A stretch of DNA of 64,000 nt from Centropus unirufus (taxonomy: Eukaryota; Chordata; Aves; Cuculiformes; Centropidae), in assembly GCA_013397695.1 (NCBI GenBank), contig VYZI01000255.1, positions 1,066,281 through 1,130,280 on the forward strand. Reading direction: 5' to 3'. This document shows positions 1 to 13,300 of the stretch, piece after piece. Under the pieces are notes generated by a model. It worked only from the letters and a program-made list of their open reading frames with translations. It was not told the origin of the DNA and ran no database searches. Position 1 is the stretch's first letter; each line of letters starts with the position of its first letter. The position numbers and the translations under genes are program-made.

Positions 1-1242
1 TGACTGCAAGATCAGAGTCTCAATCTTTTTTAGCCCTGAAAGCCCCTAAACTCAAGAAAATGGAAGCAGAGAGCTGCCTGGAAATCTGTAGTGTGAGAAG
101 CTGTTTATTTTTTTACATCATACTTAGGACATGTGCTTTGTTGTCTATTTTTTTTTTTTCTTTTCCAGTTTCAAATCCATTCCGTCCTCTCTTCCTATCT
201 ACTTTCTTGAAATCCCAATGGAGTGCAGCTGATTTCTAGACAGCAGAATTCTGCTCCCATACAAAGCATTCATTGCATTAGGACTGTTCACAAAAGCAAA
301 AAAAAATCCTTACAAAAACTAGGGGTTTAATTCCAACAAGTGGAAAAGTGTTTGTGTTTTAACTCAGATAATAATTAAACATCACATCAAACATCACTGT
401 TTGAAAAGAATTAGTCACTTAGTGCCAAAATCACACATATAAAGTGCTGGTTTTGAGGTATGTTAAACATTCAATGTTGGTCCCATCCACCATTTTGCTC
501 CCTGATTTTAATGAGATTGTAAAATATATTGTTTTAATCTTCATGCAGATTCCAATGCCCAAATATTTCTGTCATCCAGCATTACAAAGCTGACAGAAAT
601 GTGAAATCTAAACAATATCTAAATCATAATTTGATCACCTGTAAAGATGAAGGTAAGAAATTTAATTCTGGCTCCAGTATAGTTGGGGGAGGAAGTGCTA
701 CAACTGGATTCAAAGGAAGCAGGTTGCATCTGTAAGGCGAGTTACAAAATGGAAATTCTATTAAAACACAGAAGGTTTAAATGCAGTATAGCAAGCACAT
801 ATAGACTATTCTAAGAAAATTTTCCTATTCAGGTACTAGTTGGAGAAGTGATACATGTTCTATGAGTGACAGTTTAATATTAGTGTTCTTTACACAATCC
901 AGCATTATATATTATGTAGATTCCTTAACTCAGTTGGCTTTCAGCTAATAAACAGGTGAAAATAAAAATCTTTCCTCTCCTGTATTTTAACAACAATCTG
1001 CTTTTCTTACAAAGAGAAGTCTCCACTGCTGGAAGGCTGAATCACATAAGCTTGAACACTTTGCTTTACCCTATCTGCTTGTTTTCTGTAAGCTGGTTTG
1101 CAAATGTATACACTTTCTGCAGTACATAGTAAAAAAAATAGAGGTAAGTGGTATTAAGTAGGATCAGTATAAGACTCTTTCGCTCATACCATGCATTTCT
1201 CAGAATTTAAATGTGAACTGTTTCAATTTTCTCTGACTGCAG
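1..1242 (+). other. PTPRZ1 intron upstream of the transmembrane exon (left edge)
   Basis: AT-rich intronic sequence before the transmembrane exon. No part of the known ectodomain could be recognised here. The one item of interest is the possible alternative terminal exon at 549-985, listed separately. Confidence 0.6.
549..985 (+). other. candidate alternative terminal exon for a secreted PTPRZ1 form
   Basis: A splice acceptor (TTTTAATCTTCATGCAG) ends at 548. The transmembrane exon at 1243 starts in phase 1. If the preceding ectodomain exon instead joined at 549, the same phase gives 18 further codons and a TGA stop at 602-604, before any membrane segment. AATAAA signals follow at 947-952 and 961-966, so the 3' end near 985 is a guess. 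Phosphacan is a known secreted PTPRZ1 splice form, so such an exon is expected somewhere in this intron. Against it: the reading frame is short, and a good donor (GAAG|GTAAGA at 652/653) could instead make a 104-nt internal exon. No transcript evidence was available. Confidence 0.35.
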
Positions 1243-1387
1243 AGGCAAGTAATAGTAGCCATGAGTCTCGTATTGGTCTAGCTGAGAGTCTGGAATCAGA
1301 GAAGAAGACAGTTATACCACTTGTGGTCGTGTCAGCCCTGACTTTTATCTGTCTAGTGATTCTTGTGGGTATTCTCATATACTGGAG
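1243..1387 (+). CDS. PTPRZ1: PTPRZ1 exon: ectodomain tail and transmembrane helix
   Basis: Acceptor CTCTGACTGCAG, donor TGGAG|GTAAGT; starts in phase 1 and ends in phase 2. Encodes an N-S-S glycosylation sequon, a charged stretch, and the hydrophobic helix from about residue 23 to 46 (T-V-I-P-L-V-V-V to L-I-Y-W), followed by the Arg stop-transfer residue completed by the next exon. Confidence 0.95.
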
Positions 1388-4300
1388 GTAAGTTGTCTTT
1401 TTTGACCATTTGTGGAGGTTTTATTTTCAGTTCTAAAGAGCTCTGATTTGAAAAATGTGATTGCCATTGTTGAGCTGGTTTACAGAAAGGAGAATCTTGT
1501 CTCACCCTGTGTCTTTGTATTGCTCCCAGAACTGCAGTGACACAAAGTCGGCAAAAGAAGGTGGTTTCTGTCCAAAATGCTCATCTGCAATTCTTTTTGA
1601 CTGCAGAGGGCTGAACCATTGCAAATACTTTATTTCCGTATTGAGAGATATTAATAAATAATTGCCTGTGATTGTTTATGCCCAGAAGCCAAGTGACTTA
1701 ACAGAGCACAGGGAAGAACAGAATGGAGAAGAAAAATAAATAGTATGCCATGGGTTTGTTTCCTGTGTTCCCAGTCCTTAACAATTATAAAACATAGTTG
1801 TCAATTTAGGGTGAGAATCTAAGGTCCTCAACAGTGATTCATATAAGACTGTAGGAGTGTGATCTAACAGACATTGTATGCAAGACAGAAATGGCATCAC
1901 TTAATTAACTTAAGTTAATATAATAGTGTGACTGTTTTAAGGTCACTTACTGAGTGGCTGTTTGGATGGTCTGTGATTAAAAAGTTGTTCTTTGTGATTC
2001 TGCCTATCTCCAAACCAAAATTTGACTCCCCTCTCCAAGCCTTTCAGATCATTCAATGGGTAATTAAGGATGCATTTCATGCACATACACTCACTCAGAT
2101 TCCCTCTCGGGAACGTTTTTCAAGTTGGTAAGACGGTAAGGAAAAAAAATGGGCTAAAAAGAAGTGATAGGTATAAAAAGTCATGATAACAGATCTCTTG
2201 ATACAGCTGAAGTCTCATCCCTGATGGAGAGGGGAACAGAACAGAATGGCTACATTCACACTGTCTAGTGGGGATGGTCTCTGGCCTGTGCTAACCCCAA
2301 ACTTTGTCCATTGTTGTGTGAAATAATGCAAGTTGGCACGAGGTGAAAGCAAACCAGGAATGTAGTTTGCCCTGTGACAGGGAGTGGCAGTGCTCAAGCC
2401 TTTGGCTCGGTTTGATTGGTTCTAGATGAAGCCAGAGAGTCCTCCGAGGAGTTGATCTGCTTAAGATTTCATGAAGCTTTCAGAATCCATGCAGAACCCT
2501 AACACTTTCTAAAGTGTACAGGCTGCCAGGGAGGAAATCCAGAGGTCTTGAACAAGGCAATAAGTTGCAAAACCTTATTGCTGTGCAGATTCTCACTGTT
2601 TGGTGGTTGCCAGGAACCTGATCCTGTTACATCTTCTGTTGTATTACATGTAAACTGGCAGCAATAAACAGGATGTTGCTCTTCCTGGAGCTGTATGCAC
2701 GAGGGGAAAGGCTGGCCAAAACACCTCACAGATGCTTCCGCAGCTTGTTTCCTTTTTTTTCCTTTTCCTAATCCATCCTGCTTTATCTAAAATGTATAAA
2801 AATGATGAAGAACCAGGAACTAGATCTCAGACTGTCCTATCCAACCTCTTGACCACTGTAATCTCTAGGCTACAAGGTCAGGGCTGTGCTTACCGCCTTT
2901 CCTTCTGGTCTCCTGACACTGGTTTTCTGTCAGCCTGGCAGGGTATATCCCACATACACAGAATGTTTCACATCCCTGAATACACTAGGCTTAAGAAATT
3001 CCCAGGCAAGTATGCTAGTGAGCCCTTCGGTGTCATTAAAGACACTTGTGAGCAATGAATTTTCAGAAAGATTTCTTCTTTCCAAATAAGTATTTAATGG
3101 CCGTAATAACTGCACGATGCATTTCTTAGTTCAGCTGGATAATTTTAGAGTCCATCATAGGATTCCCAAGTAACCACTCACATAGTGAGAACCTTTTCCT
3201 GTTTTTCATGTTATGCAACTTGAATGTTCATCTTCTAAGGGGTTTCATCCCTAATACTAAATACTACTTGAAATCTCTTCTATTTGCCACAGAACACCAT
3301 CCATTTTAAGTCCCAGATTGTACAGCGCAGTTCTAGTAATCCTACACGTTACAAGCTTGTTTTTGTTGAATAACATTGTGTTCATTTTGTATTCTTTCTC
3401 TGGGAATGAACAATTCTGTAACATAGGTCTTTCAAACTAGAACAAAAATCTCATTAGCAGTAATATCTCCTTGAACTTGAATTTAATCTTTTCTGTGTTT
3501 CTTGTGTACTACAAAATAAAATATGGAGCTCTTTTTTTGCTAATCCTCAAGAAAATTTTCTTGGAATTATGCTAACACCAGTAACATGTTTCTTATTTCA
3601 GAGGAATGTAACATAAACAATATGTATTGTGGGTAGGACTTTGGTGCCAAGACCCTCATCTCTTTTTAATGCCTGGGAAAAAACAATACATTAACTTTAT
3701 TGCTATCCAATTTTTATTAAGCCTGGAAAATATTAGAATAAAGTTTATAAGAATGTTTATGGCTAGATTTAGTTTATTTTGAAATGATTTAAGCTGTCAA
3801 TGTTTCTTTTTATAATGCCCTTTTAATGTGGACAAATTATTTTGACATTAAAATTCATAGAAAGTTTAGCTTTGCAAGAATTTATTCTGTACTACTTTGG
3901 AAACAGTACTCTAAAAATTGCATCGGTATGTCCTAGCTGGGTATTTTGGTGAATAGTCCTTTGAGTTTTTTCCACTGTTTGTTCCAAATTTTAATATGCG
4001 AAGAATGTGTTTAATATGCAAATTTGTGTTATTAGGTTTAAAAACTACCAAGAGTGAAAACTTCAAGTTTATTAGGGTTAAAAATAGGCAAAATTACTTT
4101 GTTTTTCACTTGAATGACATATAGCAGAAAAATAATTCTGTACCATCTGTTGTTTGTGTTTTAGGGTATTTTTTTATCATGAAATTGTTAATCGGCACTT
4201 GAGAAAATTCCCCAATCTCTTCACTGCCTCATTAGGCGCAATTTCAATCTTTTTGTGATGAAATATTGGTTTCTCTGACAGGGATGAAAACTTTTAATGG

Positions 4301-7300
4301 CCATACTGTCTAAAGTTTGTCTAATAGCCAGCAGGAAAATACACAGTTTTGAGCTACACTAGTTCAATATATCAACTCTTTCATAATTCAAGCAATTTTC
4401 AAGCAATGTCATTTTCCTTTCATTTCTCCAGTGTGATTAAGATTACCGGGAAAAAAAAAATGAGGAGATTCTGTTGTTGCCTGTTTAATGGCCTTGTTAT
4501 CTGCATAGATATTTTGTAGCTTTTGAATTTTCTATGCAAGTCTACAGTCCATCCATCTCCCTCAGTATCTATCTACTTAGTTGATTTCCTGCAGCAGGGC
4601 TGCGACAGGGATCTTGGAGGATCCGTGCCTCTAAGGACCATTCTGGGTAAGCACAGACTGTGCAAACCCATCCCGTCACAGGTACCTCTGACTGCCGAGG
4701 TTCAGGCCCTTTCCTGATCGTGTTTAAGTGTTCATTGAGATCTAGTATCCCTCCCGTTAAACCTGAGAGCTGCTGCTGCCTGGCTTATTGTATAGCTACA
4801 GACACTGATTAATTCAATGGCTTAGCACGATCTCCCTTTTATAAAGAGTGTGTTCAAAGAAATGCAGTGTCTAAATTACAAATTACAGTTTTAGGTTGAA
4901 GATCTAAATGCTGTGATGAAAGGTGCAAATTAAATAATAAGGTTAACATTGAATGATGGAACCTTTGTCTGGAAGTTTGAGATAGTCATCACTTTTTTCA
5001 TTAACAACAAGAGATAATTAATGAGACATGGTTATTAACATTAGATTTCGTCACAAAAGCTTTCACTGCTGATGCAGAAGCAGATGGAGTGCCTATTTAT
5101 TAGTCTTATTACAGGTTAAGTCAACTGCTATGAATTTGTCTCCCAAATGTGCTATGGGTGTAATTTATTTTCAGCCACAATTAACTTGTTAAAGTTTAAA
5201 GATACAGTGGCTCAGTGAAGGGAATTTAATAGATGGCATATTATAAGGGCATTTTAAGTACTGATTTAGATGTGAAAGCCATTATGCTAATTAAATGCTT
5301 TTCAGCTCCAAGCGTTTCTCAAGCAAGGAGGTGACAGAACTCTGTGAAGTTACTCCATAAACTTTATGTAGGACCATTGTTCATAAACAGTTGGCCCTAG
5401 GGAGGATGCAGTTTTTTTGGTTTAGAACTTTAATCTTAGAATGGTTTGAATAGGAGTGGACCTTCCAAGGTCAGCTTGTGCGGCACCCCCCTCAGTCAGC
5501 AGGGACATCTTTAACCAGATCCTCTGTCCAACCTGACCTGGAATGTTTCCAGGGATGGAGCATCTACTGCCTCTCTGCGCAACCTGTTCCAGTCAGGGTG
5601 GCTGTCATGTTTGATTGCTTGGTGCTGGTTTTACTAAACACAGCACACCAGCATCGGCAGTGCCTGGCAGGCAGGGCCAGACTTTCCAAAAGCATTTAGT
5701 GATATGAAGCATTTTCAGCCCATGCTGAATGTGTTCTTGGTCAGCATGCAAAATTACCTTTTCTAAGTAAAACTTAGGATAGTCTAACTCCAGCATGTCA
5801 AGCAAAGCCAAAGCTCCTCTGTGACCATCATAAATACCCTTTTAGAGATTTCCAGTTGGACTCCAAATTTAACTGGCATGTCAGTCATCAGAACTAGTTT
5901 GCATGCCATAGTTTTTCCACTGATGTGGCTGCCCACTTTTCCTTGTGTTTTAGGAGATTCAAAATTGTACACCGACAGAAAATTCCCATCACATTCCAAG
6001 AATACAGGCATGTTTCCCAGAGGTTTAATTCAAATAAGCTGACAAAAGTCTTTATGATCTACATTATTGGTTCTGGAAAGAAGGATTGTATTCACATATT
6101 CCCTATCTGTTTCCGAAAGTAGTCTCAAAATCTCTTTTTTCATTATAACAATTATTTGAGGGGTTTTATCCATTAATTACTACAGGAACAATACAGAAGA
6201 ATTCAAAACACCAGTGATAACACAAAATTATATTAAAGTTTATATAATACATTCAGCGAGCCGCATTGAAGAAGCATATTTTTGTAAATATAAAATGAGA
6301 TTAGCATTTTTCTGATGCATATATTTCATTTAAAATTTAATGATTAGTGAATAATATTTCAGCCTAAGTGACCCAGAGCACAGATCATTATTAGCATGTC
6401 TAATCATATGGAGATTTTTTAATTAAAGAGGTTTTGCAATGCTTGGAGTAGCAGTTGGTTATTTAGTCCCTTGAATAGCTTGGACTCTTAACAGATGCTA
6501 TTCTTATTATCTTCACATCTGGATTACAGCACAGATACAAATATTTTCGTGGGTCATAGTCAAGGTTGATTCCATTTGTATTCATCCTTCAATGTTTTTG
6601 CAACAAAGCTAGCATCTCCTGGAGTTATTAATTCCCTGTTCCTGCCTGTCAAATTTGGGAAGTCCTCCTTAGTTAAGGTGTCCCTTAGTGCTGCAATTAC
6701 AGTATGAAAATTTTGTTTAGCCCCAGTAGTTCCAGAGCCACCATTTAGTCTGTTGCAGGGCATGTTGTTGCCTTTTATTGTATTTCCGTGTCTGCAGTAG
6801 GGTCTATGGATGAATTACCAGAACTGATCTCGTACACTGCTCCATCTTCAGGCTAGCATAATCACATAAAGGGAACAGTAATTATGTGTGCGGATTTGGA
6901 TAAGCAAGGAAGGCAATGGAATTTTTTTATACTTGTGCAGCATCTACAGTAGCTCCTGATGCACAGTTCCTCTCTCAGCTTCTGCTATGTCTGATATGTG
7001 CTCTGTCTTCTGCTTCTGGTATAGGTAAAGATGCATGAACTATGTATTATGCTGAGTTAAAGTAGTATCTTCTAATTGCGTGCATAATTTGGTGGTGTGT
7101 TGGGGTGATGGTTGTATTATAGCAGTAATGTTTGACGCTCCATGAAAACTGATTTTCAAAGCCATGATTTCTTTCTTACTCAATAATGCCAGAATTCCAG
7201 ATGGTCTGGGATAGTGCTTTAATTTGTGAAATATTTATGTTTCTCCCCCTCTAGGAAATGTTTCCAAACTGCTCACTTTTATTTAGAAGATAACACATCA

Positions 7301-10300
7301 CCTCGAGTGATTTCTGCTCCCCCAGCGCCAGTCTTTCCAGTCTCAGGTATTTCTGGTCAGCTGTTCTCTGTCTGGGTGTTAGCTGTTGGAAGATGCTGCC
7401 TTGTATGTATCCATATGAATTCTTCACATACTGTAACATCTGTAAAACAGAGATTTGTACCATCTTGTGCTAGTGAACTTAGAAAGTAGTGTTGCTAATA
7501 TTCTCTCCTCTAGGTAACATAGAAAAGAAATACCCTCACCTTACAGAGTTCTCTCAAAGATAGGCTGTGGCTTCTAGCCATTTGAGGTGCAGCCTCACTA
7601 GAAATGGCTTCTGGTGTAGCTGAGCTACACTAAATAGCTGTCTCTTCATTGTCAAAACAGCAGAGGATTGCCTCAGCAACACAGTCGGCAGTATTTCTTC
7701 CTTTGATTGAATTTGTAACCTTTGTATAGAACATGACCTATTCTTTTTCCCAGCAGGACCAATATATGCTCATCTATCTGCCTTTAATTTGTAATTACCA
7801 TGTTTTCTTTAACTGATAGATTTTACTAGCAGATTAACTACTGGTAAGGTTCTCTGTTAGCCTTTCATAAAAGTGATACTCAAGTGTGGAACATTATTAG
7901 CATCTTCTGCTTCCGTATCTACCACAGTTATTTGGAGAAACTGTTTCTTTTCTTTCCTCCCCAAAAAGTATCTGATACTTTTTGAGGAGCACACACAACC
8001 CTCCCAGATTTTTAAGTCTGAGTAGAAGGAAAAGCACCTTAAATAGATTAATTCTGCAGCAGATCCTGAGCCACATTTTCACACATGAGAAGAGATTGCT
8101 TTTCCACAAGTGATGTTGCAAACTTTACTATTACACAGGGGTTGGTTTCCCTTTGAATAACTAGTAGAAACAAAATCAGCCCTTATGTGGGTAACTAGCA
8201 AACACATTTAATTTAATAAATCCCAGATGATAGACTTCTGTTGTAACTGAATCGTAAGCATCTTTAAATGTCTCTTGTATTAATTGCTATTGTTAGAAGA
8301 CTCATAACCTTTTTCCAAATGGTTAATAGACAGGGATATATCTTGATTGTGATTATAGATGAATGTCAAATGGAAATTATAAGAAATCTCTGCTCTTAGT
8401 CTCCATCATTATCTATATTATAGTACCACTGTATCATTTTCTTGCAGTTTTCTGTGGCCAGTTCACCTCAGAGAGACAGTGTTTTCCATTGTCATAGGAC
8501 AGAATTACACTTACAGTTATTCTGGGAGTTTTAAGGATATGTTTTGATGCTACAGGTTTTCCTTCTGAAATACTGATAAATATTAACTCCAGGAGGAAAG
8601 TCTTTGTAAGTGACTGAAAGATACATAAAACATTTCGTCGAGAAAGCTGAAATGCTGAGGAAGTCCTTTTGTTTTACTTTGTGTGCAACAGACATCAAGG
8701 AACCAGCTTTTGTGTTTTCTGTTGCACAGGTTTCAGCCCTGCAATTTTAAAGCAATTGAGGCGAACTGTGATATAATACTGGCAAAATGTGGGGAGTAGA
8801 AAGAGCATTTTGTAACTGCCAAGTTTGATTTTTTTTATTGTAACTATAACTAAAAGCACACTCCACATGCCTCATTTATTAAGTTTTCCTTTTGTGGGGT
8901 TTCATTGGCAGAGACAGAAGAATTGCAATTTTTTACAGAAAATTCGCTGGCACTTCACAGCATAATTCAGAGATGCATTCTGAACAAATAATGAATTACA
9001 GGGTAGTATTAGGACCCACTATCAACCTCTGTGCAGTTTCGAGTGCTACCTGCCACCCAGAAATAAAATATAGTTTGGAGTCAAAAGTGATCGAATTGGG
9101 AGATTAGTCCTGGCAAGGAAAGAAAGCAGTAATTACACCAAACATGATCTCTTTCTCTCTTACCATCCTCTCTTTAGGATCATCTACCTTCCCTTCTGTT
9201 TTTGTGCTTGCATATCACTAGAATAAGCAGTTAATGCCAGGTTTCATCTATGAAGTGTGAAGATAGTGTTACCCACCTCTCCTTGGCTTGATTGGATAAA
9301 TTCATTTTCTGTATTCAGATCCATTCATGTTAGTGGAAGACCAGATGGATATAAATACAAATCAACAAATTCTTCCTAACTGAAAGCTAAAATTATTAGG
9401 TGGCCTAAATGCTGAACATCTGCTGATGGAAAAAAAGNNNNNNNNNNNNNNNNNNNNNNNNNNNNNNNNNNNNNNNNNNNNNNNNNNNNNNNNNNNNNNN
9501 NNTTTTAAAAAAAAGTTATTTTTCAGAACCAAAACTAGCTGAAAAAATGCTATCCTTTAACAGGTAATTAACAGAACAGATTGCTTTGTTTGCATATCAT
9601 ATTTGCAGGAAACAGAAGATTAAAAGTCCTAATGGTTTTTTACATGATCTCTAATGAGTGTTCCACACAGGAGGTTTTTTTTTCTGTATTTGTTTAAAGT
9701 AAAAAAAAGATAGGTTCTGAAATATAAACCTCAGATGAAAAATTCAGATTTAGTATCAGGATTCAGGAGTTGCATAGATATTGTCTTTGTGGGTATTCAG
9801 AAAGTCTAAAACTTAAATATTTCCTCCAAAAATGGTGTTATAAAGCCTGGTGTGAATATTTGTCCTCAAAACTCCCATGATGAGACATAAGATCATTATC
9901 AACAGGTAATCATGGAATCCTGGGTAGAATGGGGGGAAAATCACTACTAGAAGTACTCACGTAGGCAGGAAGTGGTGAAAATTAGTTGCTGTTCCCTTTG
10001 GATACCCAGGCAACACATCACTTAAAATTATATTGCTGGCATAATGCTGTGTTAATTTTGTATGCTTGGGACTACGCAGCTCTTCCAGATATCAGAGTCC
10101 CAGGGCAACACTAATCACCTGTACACTTCTGGCTGATCATTCTTTCTTTACTAGTATTATGCAGGGCTCTTTTCCTACCCTCTCCTATTGAACACCTTGC
10201 AGCAAACAGCTCATCTTCCCATTTCCCCTTGTCTTTAAGGTAGTATTGAGTGCTCCCCAATTTACAGACAAGCTCAGCATCTTGCAGATGCATCACCTTG

Positions 10301-13300
10301 ATCTTGGAAGCTTAAAGAATGAGCAAGACCTAGCAAAACATTTTCTATATCTTCTTTCTGAATAGTCATTTAGAAATGTATAATTTTTAGAGAATGATTT
10401 TACAAATGTTAATGCTGTTGGAGTGGGGTTGTATTTTTATGGGAGTTGTCTATCCAAAGTTCATGCCAGAAATTTTATTTCAGGATGTTGTATGGATTGC
10501 CTACATATAAGCTTCTGTTTATGTCACTGGCTTTTTATTCTTTATAAATATATTTTTTGTCTTTTCCCACCCCAAAGATGATGTTGGAGCAATTCCAATA
10601 AAGCATTTTCCAAAACATGTTGCAGATTTACATGCAAGTAATGGTTTTTCTGAAGAATTTGAGGTATGGCTCTATGATGTCATCTTTCTTCTTAGCTCAT
10701 ACACATAATATTAAGTTTAAATGCCTGGAAACAAAGAACTGGGCATTACATCTGACTTGGGGGCCAATTTCATAAATGCATGTGAATGCAAGTATTGTGA
10801 GCCCAGTAAGAATTGTTTATGCAGAAAGACTAAGGAGATTTATAAAAGCTGACAGGGCTTGGATGCAAATGGTAATGTTTATAATTGTTATAAATAATAA
10901 ATGATTGTGTGCATGAACTATGCAAAGATAATGCAATCTATATGGTTTATCAGACACAGTTGCAGATCGAAAGCTTTTCCAACACTAATGCCAACTGAAT
11001 TTTGCAGAAGCTACAAGCATTTACTTGTTCCAGTAACAGAGAAAAAAATAGGGAAGTACTTATGTGTACATGAGACAAGACTTCTGATTAAAAGGGGAGC
11101 TAATGTGGTCCTAGTATGTGGTAGTGAAAGCTTTACAGTTCCTTTCTTTTAGGAAAACAGGCTGCCCAGGGAAATGGTGGAATCACCATCCCAGGATGTA
11201 TTTAAAAGATGGCTAGATGAGGTACTTAAGGATATGGTTTAGGGGCAGATAGGAGCAGTTGGACTCGATCTCAGAGGTCTTTTCCAGCCTAGTGTTTCTA
11301 TGATTCTATAGGAAGTATATCAAAACTTTGAAATATACGTTCTCATCATATAATGTTAGTGTTACCATATGTAACTAATCAACTTCATGGCTTTTCACAT
11401 TCATGTGCCGTACAAGCAATTTAAAGATAGGTATGTTTTAACTTAAGTCACATAAAATAGACACTATAAAACCCAAGCTCTGTAATTATAGCTGTGCTAT
11501 TAGAAGTCTTGACGAATGGTTTCTGACAGATTCAGTCACCTGAGGTGGGAACAAGTTATTTTAATTGATCTCTATTGTTTTAAAATATTATTCCTGAATA
11601 TTCCCAATATTGAAAATAAAGAAATTCATAGTTTTGCATGTTTTGTTTTTGGTTTTGTTTCCCCAACCAATGTGTTGTCATCTAACGGACCAAAAATTCC
11701 ATGTCACTCACCTAATCTTCATCAGAACTTCTTCTCCAATTCATTAAACATTCAGAATATCCATCCGATAGTTGAAGCAAACTTGTAAATACTTGTGAAT
11801 GTCCAGTGCATGTTCATATGTTGCACATGTGCACATGGCTGAAAGGACTGGGCTCCAGCTAGGCTGGCTGTTAATGAGATGCTGAAGGACTACGTAAATA
11901 CAATGGTAACAAAGTTTTTGCACTGTTAGTGAGGACAGCAATACAGAAATCAAATTGTTCATCCTAAATTGTTCTTTTCCTAAAATGTTTTTTTTCCTAC
12001 ATTACAGCAGTGATCCAAAACCCCAAATTTGCTGCATCTCTCTGAGCTACACCTACAACATCTGAAATATTTCATGTTTATTTTAACTATTACAAAAGAA
12101 AATTTAGCGCTTTTATCATTTCTTGGAGATCCTTTTTGGCTTTACAGACTACCCCAGAATTAGTTTTCCAGTCTTTGCTCTACTTATAAAGAACTTAGAA
12201 GACATGGAAAAAGTGAAATACAGTCACTGTCTTTGCAGAGGCAGCATATATTTGAAGAGGAGTGTACAGGGGTAGTTCAAGTTCTTTATTTACATTACTA
12301 TAAAACAACTCATCTTTAAAATCTAATTTTCAGGCTGGTAATTACACTTTTCTTAATATACTTAAATAGCTGAAGGTGAAAGTGATTAATACTAAAATAA
12401 ATCCTAGAAAGTGCTGGGAAATATTATAGTACTTCTAGTCATGACTAGTTAGCAATGCAGATCTTATAAATGCATGAGTTTTCTGTCAGTTAAAATAATC
12501 AATAAAATAAAACAAATTTGGTTCGTGAGTTTTATAGACTTCATGCAATCCCCTCAGGCCTGTCTCTTCATAAAAATGTTGGGTCCCTTGAGAAACTACT
12601 GGCAAAATGGGGGCTGTAGTGGTGTTCTTCTGGCTGAGCAGCAAGTGTCCGGCTCCAAGGAAGGTCCAAGGTCCAGCTGAACGCAAAGAGAGCAAAAACA
12701 TTCCATGAGGAAAATAATGCAGTTATAAGGACCAAGAACAAATCTAGTGAACAGTTAAATGTAAAGATAATCTGGCTATAGTCAGTGATGTTGTGCATAT
12801 GTATAAGATTTCATCAGCCTAAGGTCTAATGTTAAAGCTAAAGACAGGAAAACAGATGCCAGTGTTTTAACTGGAAAATTACTTCTTATTTCCTTTAAGA
12901 GTTATGTTGAATGTTCAGCTTTGTTGTTATTATGGAGATACGGAGATATATTTTGCATGACCATAACTGTTTTCCATATAGTAACTGTAATTTTTATAAA
13001 CACTTACCCATTTGTTCTGTGCTGTGCAATTTGATTTTTTTTTTTACTTTTTTTGCATTCATTCCCTCATTAGACACTGAAAGAGTTTTATCAGGTAAGG
13101 AATTATTTCACTGCATTTTTTTTTTAAGCAATGAAGTAGTTATAAAATGTCATAGATAACTGAATATAAAGTTGTTATTTTTGTGCTGAATTACTGTATT
13201 TTAAGATCTCTTAGGTGTTGTAATACTTACTGAAGTATGTTGTACTTTATTTTTTCAGGAAATTCAGAGCTGTACTGTAGATCTAGGCATTACATCAGAC

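Noticed and set aside
549..652. Reading 549-652 as an internal coding exon (open in one frame, strong donor at 652/653)
   Set aside because: At 104 nt it is not a multiple of three, and the open frame needs a phase that does not match the upstream exon that normally joins the transmembrane exon. The terminal-exon reading fits better.
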